Positions 33,750 to 42,194 of a stretch of DNA of 64,000 bases are shown piece by piece. The position numbers and the translations under genes are program-made. Within the stretch, counting starts at the first letter, position 1; each line of letters starts with the position of its first letter. The notes beneath the pieces are model-generated. The model saw only the letters and a list, made by a program, of their open reading frames with translations, was not told the DNA's origin and did not search any database. This stretch comes from Streptomyces cinnabarinus (GTDB lineage Bacteria; Actinomycetota; Actinomycetes; Streptomycetales; Streptomycetaceae): the NCBI RefSeq assembly GCF_027270315.1, contig NZ_CP114413.1:6324001-6388000 (forward strand), read 5' to 3'.

Positions 33750-35504
33750 TCATACGAGCCCCATTTGACGCAGGAATCTGCTCGGTCCGCTCGGGCGACT
33801 ATTTCCGGTGGTTAGCCATTCGATCCACTCAGAATAGTAGATGTGTGTTTCCTGGCGAGCGCGTGTGACGGACACATAGAATTTTCGCTGATCCTCCGCC
33901 ATCTTTGATGCGGAGTACTGTGAAGAAAAGTGGGGGATCATGCCGTCGTTGGCGCCGACTATGAAGACGTAGTCGAATTCAAGGCCCTTGCTTGATGACA
34001 TGGTGCACGCCTGCACCTGTCCTTTCCTTCGGCCGCGCTCGCTTAGCTCATTTGTGGTCCAGTGGGCCAACTCGCCATCGGCTGCAAACATTTCCGTCAA
34101 TTCTGTGCACGATGCCTGATCTTCGGATCGAAGCAGGCCGGACCCGTTGCCAGGGCTACTGGACATTAGGCGCTGCAGAAAGGATGCGGCGGATTCTCCA
34201 GCGGTGGATTCGCGTATGGCTTTCAGTAGTGCCACTTCCGATTCCAACCCATCCTGTGTACTCTCGTGAAGATACTTCCAATCAAGGAGCAGTCGAGAAG
34301 GATCAACGGCATCTTCACCTCCGTGCACCACCCAAACTGCCAGCTGCTCAACTAGCGCTGTAAAGGTAGTGGATACGTAAGGGGATCCTTGATTTACGGC
34401 TGGTATCCCGAGGCTACGACACACTTCCACAAAGAGGGCGGAATGATCATTGGTTGGACAGAGCACAGCTATCTCGTGTTCAGGTTCCCCTGAAGCGATT
34501 AGGTGAGCGATGGTGTCGGCTACCTTGTCATACTGCCTCAGGATTCCCCCAGGGCAATAGTGCGCTTCGACGGACCCGCCGCTGCGTGTTCCTTCAACCC
34601 CGCCAACTTCCAGGAGCCTATTGGCGGCATCGATGATTTCTTGAGCGCAGCGATAGTTTACTTTGAGTTCAACAGGTGACACGCCCTCTAGTTGACCTAT
34701 TTCCTTCAGGAGTTCAGGCCTACTTCCAAGCCACCCATAGATGGCCTGGTTGTAGTCACCCACGGCAAAGAGAAGCGATTTCTTACCTTCTCCAAAGCAC
34801 AACAGGCGAACTATCTTGTCCAGGGCTGGTGCTAGATCCTGATACTCGTCGACATAGATTCGGGGGAACTTCGCGACTAGAAGATTTCGAACGAAGCTGT
34901 TCTGTTCCGTGATAGTCAACGCGGCTCGAATAAGTGAGTCGAAGTCGACGAGCCCCTGGTCCGCCAAGACCTCCGAATAGCGTTGAGCAACCCGCTGAAT
35001 CCGTGCCCCTGCTTTTCTCCATTCGTCTTCCGTCGCTAGCATCGTGAGATGCTGCTTGGCGGTTGATATTACATTTCTAGTGTCTTCGCCCCGAGGGTAA
35101 ATCTCTGCGACAGCCGATCGATAGGCGGCATTCACCTGTTTGTTTGTCGCAATCTTCCGAGTCAACAGATCGGGGAAGCCGCATACTGTGGCGAACGGAC
35201 GAATGATTTCCTTAAGCGTGAATGCGTGTACCGTGCCAATGAATAGATTTCTCCGGCTCTGATCTGTTAGGGAATTGACTCGACGAGCGAGTTCTCCGGC
35301 GGCAGCATTGGTGAGTGTTACGCACGCTGCCCCTTGGGGAGGCGATATATATGCGGCGACATCAAAAGCGATGCGAGTCGAAAGTAGCTTGGTCTTTCCG
35401 CTGCCTGGTGGTGCAGTTACCACGCAGTGGCCTTCTGTGTTGAATGCCTCCCATTGCCGTTCGTTCGTCTTGAGCTCTTCGATTGAAGCTGGCAGAGGCT
35501 TCAC
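33750..35504 (-). CDS. gajB: Gabija protein GajB, UvrD-like helicase
   Basis: A 584-residue superfamily 1A helicase. Motif I is APPGSGKTKLL, motif II is IYVDEYQDLAPA, motif III is VGDYNQAIYGWLGS, motif IV contains VNYRCAQEI, motif V is MSSSKGLEFDYVFIVG and motif VI is KFYVSVTRARQETHI. In Gabija, GajB works with GajA against phages; it responds to DNA ends and nucleotide depletion and hydrolyses NTPs. It starts with GTG overlapping the GajA stop by 4 bp (GTGA). GC content is clearly lower than the core, a sign of transfer. Its length is somewhat above the reference GajB. Confidence 0.9.
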   Translation of the reverse strand: MKPLPASIEELKTNERQWEAFNTEGHCVVTAPPGSGKTKLLSTRIAFDVAAYISPPQGAACVTLTNAAAGELARRVNSLTDQSRRNLFIGTVHAFTLKEIIRPFATVCGFPDLLTRKIATNKQVNAAYRSAVAEIYPRGEDTRNVISTAKQHLTMLATEDEWRKAGARIQRVAQRYSEVLADQGLVDFDSLIRAALTITEQNSFVRNLLVAKFPRIYVDEYQDLAPALDKIVRLLCFGEGKKSLLFAVGDYNQAIYGWLGSRPELLKEIGQLEGVSPVELKVNYRCAQEIIDAANRLLEVGGVEGTRSGGSVEAHYCPGGILRQYDKVADTIAHLIASGEPEHEIAVLCPTNDHSALFVEVCRSLGIPAVNQGSPYVSTTFTALVEQLAVWVVHGGEDAVDPSRLLLDWKYLHESTQDGLESEVALLKAIRESTAGESAASFLQRLMSSSPGNGSGLLRSEDQASCTELTEMFAADGELAHWTTNELSERGRRKGQVQACTMSSSKGLEFDYVFIVGANDGMIPHFSSQYSASKMAEDQRKFYVSVTRARQETHIYYSEWIEWLTTGNSRPSGPSRFLRQMGLV

Positions 35505-37237
35505 TGGGCCACCAGGTGCTCAATAGCGTTTTGAACGTAAGCGGGACAATCCAGTTCGTGGCCTAGAACGGCGTTGGCGTAGCGACCCTTTCCGCCCACT
35601 CGTCTGATCATGCCGAGGTACTGCTTATAGGTTGGCAGCAGGCCTCCCCACGAAGTGATGTCGTTGAGAGCCTGTTGAGTTCGCGCAAGGCCTTTTAGTG
35701 TGGCGATTCCTGCCTGAAGATTAGCGTCTGACGTTGAGGCCAGATCGAACTCAAAAGTTGTCTTGCCTACGAAGATTCCCGACTCTTCCGCGGTGCCGCT
35801 TTGTTTGAGGGCAGTCAACCACCTACGAGCCCGAAGATTTCCGGTTACCACCCTCCTTCCTTTTGCTTTCGATGCGGTTTCATCACCGTCCGTGATGACG
35901 GCGTAGGGGATGCCTACAGCCTTGCAGAACGCAATATAAGGAAGGAAGTGGGTGCCGTGGATCGCGCATACCGTGATGCCGTATTTATCCAGGTCGTACC
36001 CAAGACCTTCAGCCAAGGCGGGCACGATAGCCTGCTCTGCGTACCCCTCGACAAGCAGTACGCGCTTAGCAAAGATCATTTCCGCGCGGGTCACATCCAG
36101 GTACCTCGCGATGTCTTCCCAGTCTTCGTCGCTGAGATTTGCATCGGCTGCGGAAAGTGCATCGGTGGACTTTCCGTTATCTCTGAGGAAGATGATGTTC
36201 TGTGGCCCGGCAGCGCTGGCAATATGAGGAGATTGGGTGGTCACAAAAACGGTGTGAGTATCGCTTGCGCTCTCCAGTAGACGGCGAAATACCAGACGTT
36301 GTAGATGAGGATGGAGATGAGCCTCTGGCTCTTCAATAGTGAGCATTGAGTGGGCGATTTCCTTACTCAGTCGACGCTCTAGCCCTAGCTCCATAAGTGT
36401 GAAGTACAGAATGTTGAGGCTGCCGAGACTGGCGCTTGAAAGGGGCCGTTTGTTATCGCCGTCGACGAACAGCCGTAGCGTCCTGATTAGTCTCTGGGGA
36501 TCCGGTGATGCAACACCAAGCTCTGACTGGAGAGCATGTGAGGGTCCCACCATATCTGTCATGAGATTTGTGATCTTGTCGCCCAGATCCTTAATGGAGG
36601 GGAGGGCGCTGACTTGACTGTTGGCTTGCTCGATAGAGTCGGCAATCTTCGTGAGCTCGGTCGCGGTGGACGACTCGGCTGCGGCTTCTAGAAGCTGACG
36701 TAGTGGAGAACGGCGCCAATTCGTTACGTCTGATTCAACATCTCTGAGAGCATGTAGAAATGCCAGATGCAAGAAGGATCGAAGCTCTGCAGGCATGAAG
36801 TTGCTTTCATCGTCGCCCTGGAAGATGAAAGCGCGATATGCGGAAACGTCTGTTGCGTCGCCCGGGAGATCTTTTGGTGCGTACTTGAATGTGAGCCGCG
36901 CTTTAACGGGGGATCTGCTGACGACGGCGCCCGCCAGGACGGCTGAGGCTCGGTCGTCATCTTCGAAGTCTTCGATGTCTACAGAGATAGAGATTTCAGC
37001 GTTCTCCGTGAACGGGTCCCAGTCTATCCGGCCGTTCGCCAGCCCATCCCAAAAGTCTTCTCGTCGGAGATTCCGGTCGCTGTTTGGAAGCGTAGGGTCA
37101 AAAAGTAGACGCAATGCATGGATGAGGTTGGATTTACCAACCCTGTTCTCGCCCACGAATACGTTGTAGGCGCTTAGCGGAACATCGACCGAAGCAAGAT
37201 TACGAAAGTTCTTAATCCGCAGCCTTGTGATGCGCAT
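35501..37237 (-). CDS. gajA: Gabija protein GajA, OLD-family ATPase/TOPRIM endonuclease
   Basis: A 578-residue protein, the same length as the characterised Bacillus cereus GajA. The ABC-type ATPase has Walker A GENRVGKSN (29-37), the signature-like LSSASLGSLNILY (266-278) and Walker B LTIEEPEAHLHP (299-310). The TOPRIM domain has KRVLLVEGYAE with Glu397 and VITDGDE with Asp450 and Asp452. GajA is a sequence-specific nicking endonuclease inhibited by normal nucleotide levels. The ATG at 37237 follows CGGAGGACATC, so longer upstream extensions were rejected. It is the first gene of the pair. GC is low relative to the core. Confidence 0.93.
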   Translation of the reverse strand: MRITRLRIKNFRNLASVDVPLSAYNVFVGENRVGKSNLIHALRLLFDPTLPNSDRNLRREDFWDGLANGRIDWDPFTENAEISISVDIEDFEDDDRASAVLAGAVVSRSPVKARLTFKYAPKDLPGDATDVSAYRAFIFQGDDESNFMPAELRSFLHLAFLHALRDVESDVTNWRRSPLRQLLEAAAESSTATELTKIADSIEQANSQVSALPSIKDLGDKITNLMTDMVGPSHALQSELGVASPDPQRLIRTLRLFVDGDNKRPLSSASLGSLNILYFTLMELGLERRLSKEIAHSMLTIEEPEAHLHPHLQRLVFRRLLESASDTHTVFVTTQSPHIASAAGPQNIIFLRDNGKSTDALSAADANLSDEDWEDIARYLDVTRAEMIFAKRVLLVEGYAEQAIVPALAEGLGYDLDKYGITVCAIHGTHFLPYIAFCKAVGIPYAVITDGDETASKAKGRRVVTGNLRARRWLTALKQSGTAEESGIFVGKTTFEFDLASTSDANLQAGIATLKGLARTQQALNDITSWGGLLPTYKQYLGMIRRVGGKGRYANAVLGHELDCPAYVQNAIEHLVAQ

Positions 37238-38289
37238 GGCCGATGTCCTCCGAATGATGAGCACTCCAAAGCATGAGTGCCCCATTTTAGATGGCCACCC
37301 CACGCTGAGGAACAGGTTTCCCAAAACTCACTTCGACCCCAAACTGGCGTTCGGTTGCGGGGTGTGGATGCGAGTCTCCTCGGGTGCTGCTCGTCGTGTG
37401 GACAAGTGCGCTGACGGTCAGTGACGGTGGGGTTAGTAGTAGTGTCAGTCTGCTGACGTGTGGGGCGCTGTGGCGAACATGCGGAGTCGATAGTGGATCC
37501 CATCCACGAGCTGTTCTCCGGGAGGAAACCTGTTCTCTGCATCGACGATGACGTCCTGGTCGGCGTGTGGACCACCCTCGATCGCGAACCTCAGTATCGT
37601 TCCAAGCCAACGGACGCCGGCGGAATTCGGTGATCCGCGCTGCCTGGTGCCCACTGCCCGTACAGGCGCGAGGATGATCATTTCGCCTCTTAGCCTTACC
37701 CACCTGCTGGCCCCCGAGGTCCGGCGGGCGGGCGGTCATTCGCTGTCAGCTGACCTGCCAGAGGTTCGCATTCCCATCGACAACGTCACCTTCAACTCGG
37801 TCATCTTCCGCTCCAGCGGACAAGACCTGACCACCGCCGGCACCTACATCGAGATGGGCTCCCGCCTCCTGGAGCCGATCCTCCTCGCACTCGCTGTGCT
37901 CGCCGTCCGCGGTCGAATCAAACGCTGAATCGCCAGCCGGTCGGCTTCACGTTGACAGGGAAGCGCGTACACTCGGCGTTTGCCGATGCGGTGGTGCCGC
38001 GTCGGACGCGCACCGCTCTGGCTACATGGAACTGCATGCCACAGGCAACGAACTGAGGCATGAAGAGCGGCTGGCACCCGTCGACGACGGGCGTCCGATC
38101 CCTGTGGATCGGCTGACCAGCAGCTTGCCTGGAACCTTGGAATGCCAGTCGGCACGGGACACCGCGGTACAGAAGCCGCGGTCGGAGCGTGACGGCGCTC
38201 GCCGCCCCCAGTGGACGGCGTGCAGTGGAGGCAGGGGTTGCCCTGTCCGCGGATTTCCTGCTGCGCGCAACGCCCTGGAGGGCAGGATC
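37238..38289. other. About 1 kb without a confident gene between gajA and the DGNSR-protein gene
   Basis: Two overlapping opposite frames, 37445-37681 on the minus strand and 37677-37928 on the plus strand, could be gene remnants. The plus frame ends with a hydrophobic segment (LEPILLALAVLAVRGRIKR) like the C-terminal helix of a membrane protein, but neither has a clear ribosome binding site or known domain. The last 260 bases before 38290 keep an open frame without coding character. Promoters for the two flanking divergent operons must lie here. Confidence 0.4.
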
Positions 38290-40407
38290 ATGAACACGAA
38301 CGAAAACTTCGGCATGGACGGCCAGGAGCCCGACGACGGCCTCCCGCCCCTGCTGCGCCGCCCCGCACCGGTGCCGGACCCGGAACCCGTCACGAAGCTC
38401 CGCGGCGCCCGCAAGGTGCTGCTGGACAACCCCGATACCACGCTCGACGAGGCCGCGGCAAACGCCGTCACCTCGGGCGCGGTGGACCCCGCGCGACTGC
38501 GGGCCCTGGTCGACGGCGAGAAGGTCAGCCTGCTGACGGCCAAGCCGGTCGTGGGCGGCACGCTGTACGCGACCGCCCCCCACGAGCGCTACCTCGACCT
38601 CAACGTCCTGCCGGACATCATCAACCAGCGGTGGGCGGACCAGCTGCACACCGCCATGGACGTGGAGCCCTCCACGTCCATGGCGACGCCGTACGAGACG
38701 CTCATCGACCCGGAGACCGGCAAGCCCGTCGCGGTCTTCACCGTCCGCATGCGCAACCGCAAGGCTCTGGCCAAGGCGGTCGCCGAGAGCATGCGCAACA
38801 CCTTCAACGCCCAGAAGCGCGAGAACGACTACACCCAGAGCGTGCTCCAGCAGGGCGTGAAGGAGCCGCTGACGCTGTTCGTCATGCGCGTCGTGTACGA
38901 CGACGGCACCGAGGACACCTTCCTCGTCGCCGGCGACGGCAACAGCCGCTACGTGAGCATGTGGCGGGCGCGTACCGGCGGCGACATCGACGCGGCGATC
39001 TCGGCCTGCATCAGCTCCGTCATCGGCTCGACCGAGCAGAGCGGCGAGCGCAGCCGCTCGGAGCTGGCGGCCGCCCGTCGCCGGGTCACCGAGCTCACCG
39101 CCCGTACCCGCAAGAACCTGGCGATGTCCACGCTCACCGAGGCCACCCGGCGTGAGGGGCACACCATCGCCTTCCCGGCGGTCGTGGTGGTGGGCGCGCG
39201 GGCGGACGACGGCGGGCCGCTGACGGACCTGGTGGCCGCCCGTGACGACCTGCTGGCGAACTTGCACGTGCATGTGACCCCCTGGACGTCGGGGGCGCAG
39301 TACACGCAGGGCATGCAGCGCGTCTACCGGCACGCCCGCGCCGAGGAGCTCATCACGCCGGAGGAGTTCCAGGTGCTGTCGGGCACGGTGGGCCCGGACA
39401 CCATGCACGAGCTGCTCGGCGTGCCGGCGCACCGGCTGTGGGCGGCCGCGGTTCACCAGCACGCGGTGCTCGCTGGCCCGGACGCGTACGCCATGAACCT
39501 GCTGATCAAGCAGGAGTTCGGGATGGGCAAGGCCGACCGGATGCGCATCAGCGAGCGGCTGGCGCCCATGGCGCTGTCCGCCTACCGCAGCAAGGACGGC
39601 ATCGAGCAGCCGCTGCGCGCCTTCGGCAACGGCGGCACGATCACCGACACGGTGTGGAAGAAGCCGTGGGAGCTGACCAAGGGCGACGACGTCTTCGAGG
39701 TGCTCGACGACATCCTCGCGCGCGCCCTCGACGGTGACGCGGGGGCCGTGGCGGAACTGACCGTGCTCGGCGGGACCGCCGCGATCCTCGACGGCTACAT
39801 CACCCGGGACCGCGGCTCGAAGGAGGGCACCGAGCGCGACAGCCGCAAGGCCCCCTTCCGCGCCACGCCCGTCAAGCTCCTGGAGCTGCTGTCGAAGACC
39901 TCCGGCGGGCTGCGGATGCTGCACTCCCTCGCCCTCGCCCACGTCGCCGCCAACCCCACCGTGCTGCCCAAGCTGTTCCACACCCAGGACCGCGAGGTCG
40001 ACGGCGTGCCGGTCCGTGCCGGTGAGCCCGTGCTCGACAAGGCCGGCGAGCAGGTCATCATCGACTACGAGTGGGACCTCGTCTACGCCGCCGACCCGGC
40101 CGACGCCGAGCGCACCATGGCCAAGAACCGGGCGGCCATCACGACGAGCGGCAAGCCGGCGGAGCCCGAGGGCGAGGACGCGCGCCAGCGCCGGATCCTC
40201 GAACAGGGCATCACCAACGCGGCCAAGGCAGGACTTGCCCTGGCCCGGCTGAGCAAGAAGCGCGGCAACCAGGTCTTCGGCACCTTCGAGACCGTCCAGG
40301 CGCTGCGCATGCAGCTGAGCAAGCTCAGCGAGATCCTCGTGCAGTTCGGGCCGGCCGACACGTCCATCTTCGTCGAGGACCTGGACGAAGACGAGGACAC
40401 CGAGTGA
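38290..40407 (+). CDS. Large protein of unknown function with a ParB/DGQHR-like DGNSR motif
   Basis: A 705-residue protein I do not recognise as a named family. Residues 1-45 are Pro/Asp-rich and disordered. Between about 90 and 225 it resembles ParB/DGQHR-type domains: QQGVKEPLTLFVMRVVYDDG followed by FLVAGDGNSRYVSMW (GDGNSR at 215-220, where such domains have DGxHR or DGxRR). The rest (about 240-670) is mostly helical and ends in an acidic tail (EDLDEDEDTE). The ATG at 38290 has GGAGGGCAGG upstream. It overlaps the next gene by 4 bp (GTGA), so both products probably act together. Composition is typical high-GC, unlike the neighbouring Gabija genes. DNA binding or modification sensing is only an inference. 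Confidence 0.6.
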   Translation: MNTNENFGMDGQEPDDGLPPLLRRPAPVPDPEPVTKLRGARKVLLDNPDTTLDEAAANAVTSGAVDPARLRALVDGEKVSLLTAKPVVGGTLYATAPHERYLDLNVLPDIINQRWADQLHTAMDVEPSTSMATPYETLIDPETGKPVAVFTVRMRNRKALAKAVAESMRNTFNAQKRENDYTQSVLQQGVKEPLTLFVMRVVYDDGTEDTFLVAGDGNSRYVSMWRARTGGDIDAAISACISSVIGSTEQSGERSRSELAAARRRVTELTARTRKNLAMSTLTEATRREGHTIAFPAVVVVGARADDGGPLTDLVAARDDLLANLHVHVTPWTSGAQYTQGMQRVYRHARAEELITPEEFQVLSGTVGPDTMHELLGVPAHRLWAAAVHQHAVLAGPDAYAMNLLIKQEFGMGKADRMRISERLAPMALSAYRSKDGIEQPLRAFGNGGTITDTVWKKPWELTKGDDVFEVLDDILARALDGDAGAVAELTVLGGTAAILDGYITRDRGSKEGTERDSRKAPFRATPVKLLELLSKTSGGLRMLHSLALAHVAANPTVLPKLFHTQDREVDGVPVRAGEPVLDKAGEQVIIDYEWDLVYAADPADAERTMAKNRAAITTSGKPAEPEGEDARQRRILEQGITNAAKAGLALARLSKKRGNQVFGTFETVQALRMQLSKLSEILVQFGPADTSIFVEDLDEDEDTE

Positions 40408-40886
40408 GCGCCCGCCTCGCCCTGCCCCCCGAGATCGGGCGGCAGCTGCAGCGGGTGCTGCGGCTGGTGAGCCCGGTCCTCGACGGCGCCGGCTCGGGCA
40501 GCGGCCGGACGTCGTCGGTGGTGGTGTGCCCGGCCCGGCCGGCCGAGGTACGCCGCCGGGTCGCCGCGTGCTGCGCGGTCTACGTCGCGTGGGACAACCG
40601 GTACGGGTGCCGGTACGTGGGCAGCGTATGCCGCCAGGGCCGGGATGCGGTCGCAGACCGGCTGGGCGAGCACTACACCCACCCCACCGCCGGGACGGCC
40701 CGACGGACGTCCTGGTGCCTGCTGACCGTGCTGCCCCTGGTGGACGGCATCCGCCTGGAGGCCGTCCGCAACGCCGAAGGGTGGACGGCCCGGCTGCTGA
40801 ACCCGGTGGACGGCTCGGCCCACCCCCGCGTGGATCTCACGCAAACGCCCGCCTCGCTGGCCTTCGTGCCCCACCAGGTGAGGTAG
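40404..40886 (+). CDS. GIY-YIG-like nuclease domain protein
   Basis: A 160-residue protein from a GTG that overlaps the stop of the preceding gene. Residues 59-133 fit the GIY-YIG pattern: VYVAW (59-63), YVGS (71-74, the YIG strand), Arg86 and His90 in ADRLGEHY, a Glu at 119 or 125 and Asn133 in LLNPVDGS. The spacing VY-x11-YVGS and the R-x3-H that follows match I-TevI-like domains. The first motif has VYV instead of GIY, so catalysis should be confirmed. There is no separate DNA-binding domain, which the large partner might supply. A perfect 15-bp terminator hairpin follows 16 bp downstream. Confidence 0.6.
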   Translation: MSARLALPPEIGRQLQRVLRLVSPVLDGAGSGSGRTSSVVVCPARPAEVRRRVAACCAVYVAWDNRYGCRYVGSVCRQGRDAVADRLGEHYTHPTAGTARRTSWCLLTVLPLVDGIRLEAVRNAEGWTARLLNPVDGSAHPRVDLTQTPASLAFVPHQVR

Positions 40887-41275
40887 CCCCTAGCCAGGCG
40901 AAGGCCTGGGTCCCGGCAGATCCATCAGCCGGGACCCAGGCCCTTTCCGACAGCTGACCGACAGTGGCCCCACGGCCGGCCCTAGACAGCGGTGTCGGTT
41001 CTCGTCCCTAAGGTGGGGCGTGGTGAGGGTTCCGTCGGACAAGCTGGCGGCCGAGAGCCCGAAGGTGTCCGAGGCGCTGGTGACCATGCTGGTACTGCTT
41101 CTGCGCGACAGGGCGCGGGCGTCGACGGCAGCGCGACCGCCGCCACCGACCCGACCACTGAGGCCTGCTGGTGCCGATCGACCACAATCCTGCCGAAATG
41201 CGGTGGTTCGAGGAGCTGTGCGGGGAGTTAAGCTCGCCGCCCACCCCGACTCCGCATCTAGGGCAGACTTCCGCC
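40887..41275. other. Non-coding stretch containing a strong terminator and the upstream region of the next small operon
   Basis: Apart from the hairpin at 40903-40942 no gene is seen. An in-frame GTG at 41171 could extend the next gene by 35 residues, but the extension (rich in Pro, Thr and Ser) lacks a ribosome binding site and looks non-coding. Confidence 0.5.
40903..40942 (+). terminator. Strong hairpin terminator after the GIY-YIG-like gene
   Basis: A perfect 15-bp inverted repeat, GGCCTGGGTCCCGGC (40903-40917) against GCCGGGACCCAGGCC (40928-40942), with a 10-base loop and CTTTCC after it. It closes the two-gene DGNSR/GIY-YIG cassette. Confidence 0.88.
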
Positions 41276-41521
41276 ATGGACAAGCAGGAACTGAGGGCGC
41301 CGGCCGGAGCGAAATCGGTACGGGTGGCGGAAGCGCGCGATGCCCTGGCCGAGGCGGTCGCCGACGTCAGGCAGACGGCACTGAACGTCGATGCCTGGGA
41401 AGACATGGGCGCTGGGAATCTGCCGCAGGCGGTCAGGGAACTGGCGTACTCAACCGCGTTGTCGGACAAGGAAGCGAACGCTCGGCGGGTGTCGGAGGCG
41501 TTCACCGTGTTGCTCACCTGA
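41276..41521 (+). CDS. Small hypothetical protein
   Basis: An 81-residue, mostly helical protein with no known domain. It begins MDKQELRAPAGAK; the middle (VAEARDALAEAVADVRQTALNVDAW) is amphipathic and Ala-rich, and the end is ANARRVSEAFTVLLT. The start ATG at 41276 has only a weak upstream site. The stop TGA shares one base with the ATG of the next small gene (TGATG), which supports real translation of both. The neighbours suggest an accessory cassette; the function is unknown. Confidence 0.5.
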   Translation: MDKQELRAPAGAKSVRVAEARDALAEAVADVRQTALNVDAWEDMGAGNLPQAVRELAYSTALSDKEANARRVSEAFTVLLT

Positions 41522-41685
41522 TGATTACTGCTGCGGACGAGAACACGATCCGTGCCATCGTCACCAGCCTCGGCCAGCACCATACAGTGCAGGAGCCCGC
41601 CCTACGGCCAACCAGCGATGGCGTCATCGAATCACAGCTCTACCTGCGCGTTTGGAACCAGACGGGCGTCTCTGAGTCGCCCTGA
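41521..41685 (+). CDS. Very small hypothetical protein translationally coupled to the preceding gene
   Basis: A 54-residue frame starting at the ATG embedded in TGATG at the end of the upstream gene. Sequence features are few: MITAADENTIRAIVTSLG, then SDGVIESQLYLRVWNQTGV, an alpha-beta mix with no recognised motif. The coupling and the terminator 45 bp downstream argue that it is a real gene. I cannot propose a function. Confidence 0.4.
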   Translation: MITAADENTIRAIVTSLGQHHTVQEPALRPTSDGVIESQLYLRVWNQTGVSESP

Positions 41686-41730
41686 AGTCGGGGCAGGCGG
41701 CTGGCTGCCTGTTGTTGATACAGACAACGC

Positions 41731-41763
41731 GGAGGCGCCGCCCAATAGTTGGGCGGCGCCTCC
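41731..41763. terminator. Bidirectional terminator between the small operon and the recombinase operon
   Basis: A perfect 15-bp inverted repeat, GGAGGCGCCGCCCAA (41731-41745) and TTGGGCGGCGCCTCC (41749-41763), with a 3-base loop. It lies between convergent genes and 23 bp beyond the stop of the minus-strand recombinase operon. It may also mark the left end of the Tn554-like unit. Confidence 0.88.
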
Positions 41764-41786
41764 GCGCGGTTGGCTTGGACTGGGAA

Positions 41787-42194
41787 TCAGGGCCGACGGC
41801 TACGGTGGGTCGCGAGGTCGGTTACCTCCGCAGATTGCTGGAATTGGCTGTGTACTTCCTCGTAGTCGAGGGTGAGTTGGCGCAGCGCCTCGGCGTAGAT
41901 GGCGAGGGTGCGACGGAGCTGGGTGTTCTCGCGGCGGAGGTCAGCGATGGTGTCGTCCGGGCTCTTCTTCTGCTTGGTGTCTTGTTCCGGCTTGGGGGTG
42001 TTGCGCTGGGCGTCGGCCTGTTCCTGGAACCAGGCGATGAGGTGGGGGAAGTTCCGGTAGAAGGTGGCGTGCTTGATGTCCAGACGACTTTCTACTGCCG
42101 TGATGGTTGGGCGCCGGCCTGTCTCCTGGCTCTCTCGGAGGACTATGTCCATGGCGAGCTTCACGTCGTTCTCGGTGAGGGTTGGCCGGGTCAC
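41787..42194 (-). CDS. DUF6262/TnpC-like small protein of the recombinase unit
   Basis: A 135-residue protein. Its N-terminal half looks like a helix-turn-helix (TITAVESRLDIKHATFYRNFPHLIAWF) and its C-terminal half is a coiled coil (DDTIADLRRENTQLRRTLAIYAEALRQL). This layout matches the small accessory protein of Tn554-like elements (TnpC, 125 residues), which influences transposition efficiency and orientation. It starts with GTG overlapping the stop of the third recombinase (GTGA) and is the last gene of the unit. Confidence 0.72.
   Translation of the reverse strand: MTRPTLTENDVKLAMDIVLRESQETGRRPTITAVESRLDIKHATFYRNFPHLIAWFQEQADAQRNTPKPEQDTKQKKSPDDTIADLRRENTQLRRTLAIYAEALRQLTLDYEEVHSQFQQSAEVTDLATHRSRRP

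Noticed and set aside
33289..33753. Minus-strand open frame of 154 codons in the comM/gajB junction
   Set aside because: Biased Arg/Pro composition without domain or ribosome binding site; it runs into the gajB stop region and looks like chance in GC-rich DNA.
37445..37928. Opposed small frames between gajA and the DGNSR gene as real genes
   Set aside because: They overlap at their starts, lack ribosome binding sites and known domains; kept only as possible remnants.
37952..37973. TTGACA and TACACT as a promoter for the DGNSR-protein gene
   Set aside because: The spacer is only 10 bp, too short for sigma-70-type recognition, and it lies over 300 bp from the start codon.
38026..38289. Upstream in-frame extension of the DGNSR protein by 88 codons
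   Set aside because: The extension has no coding character, while ATG 38290 has a good purine-rich site in front.
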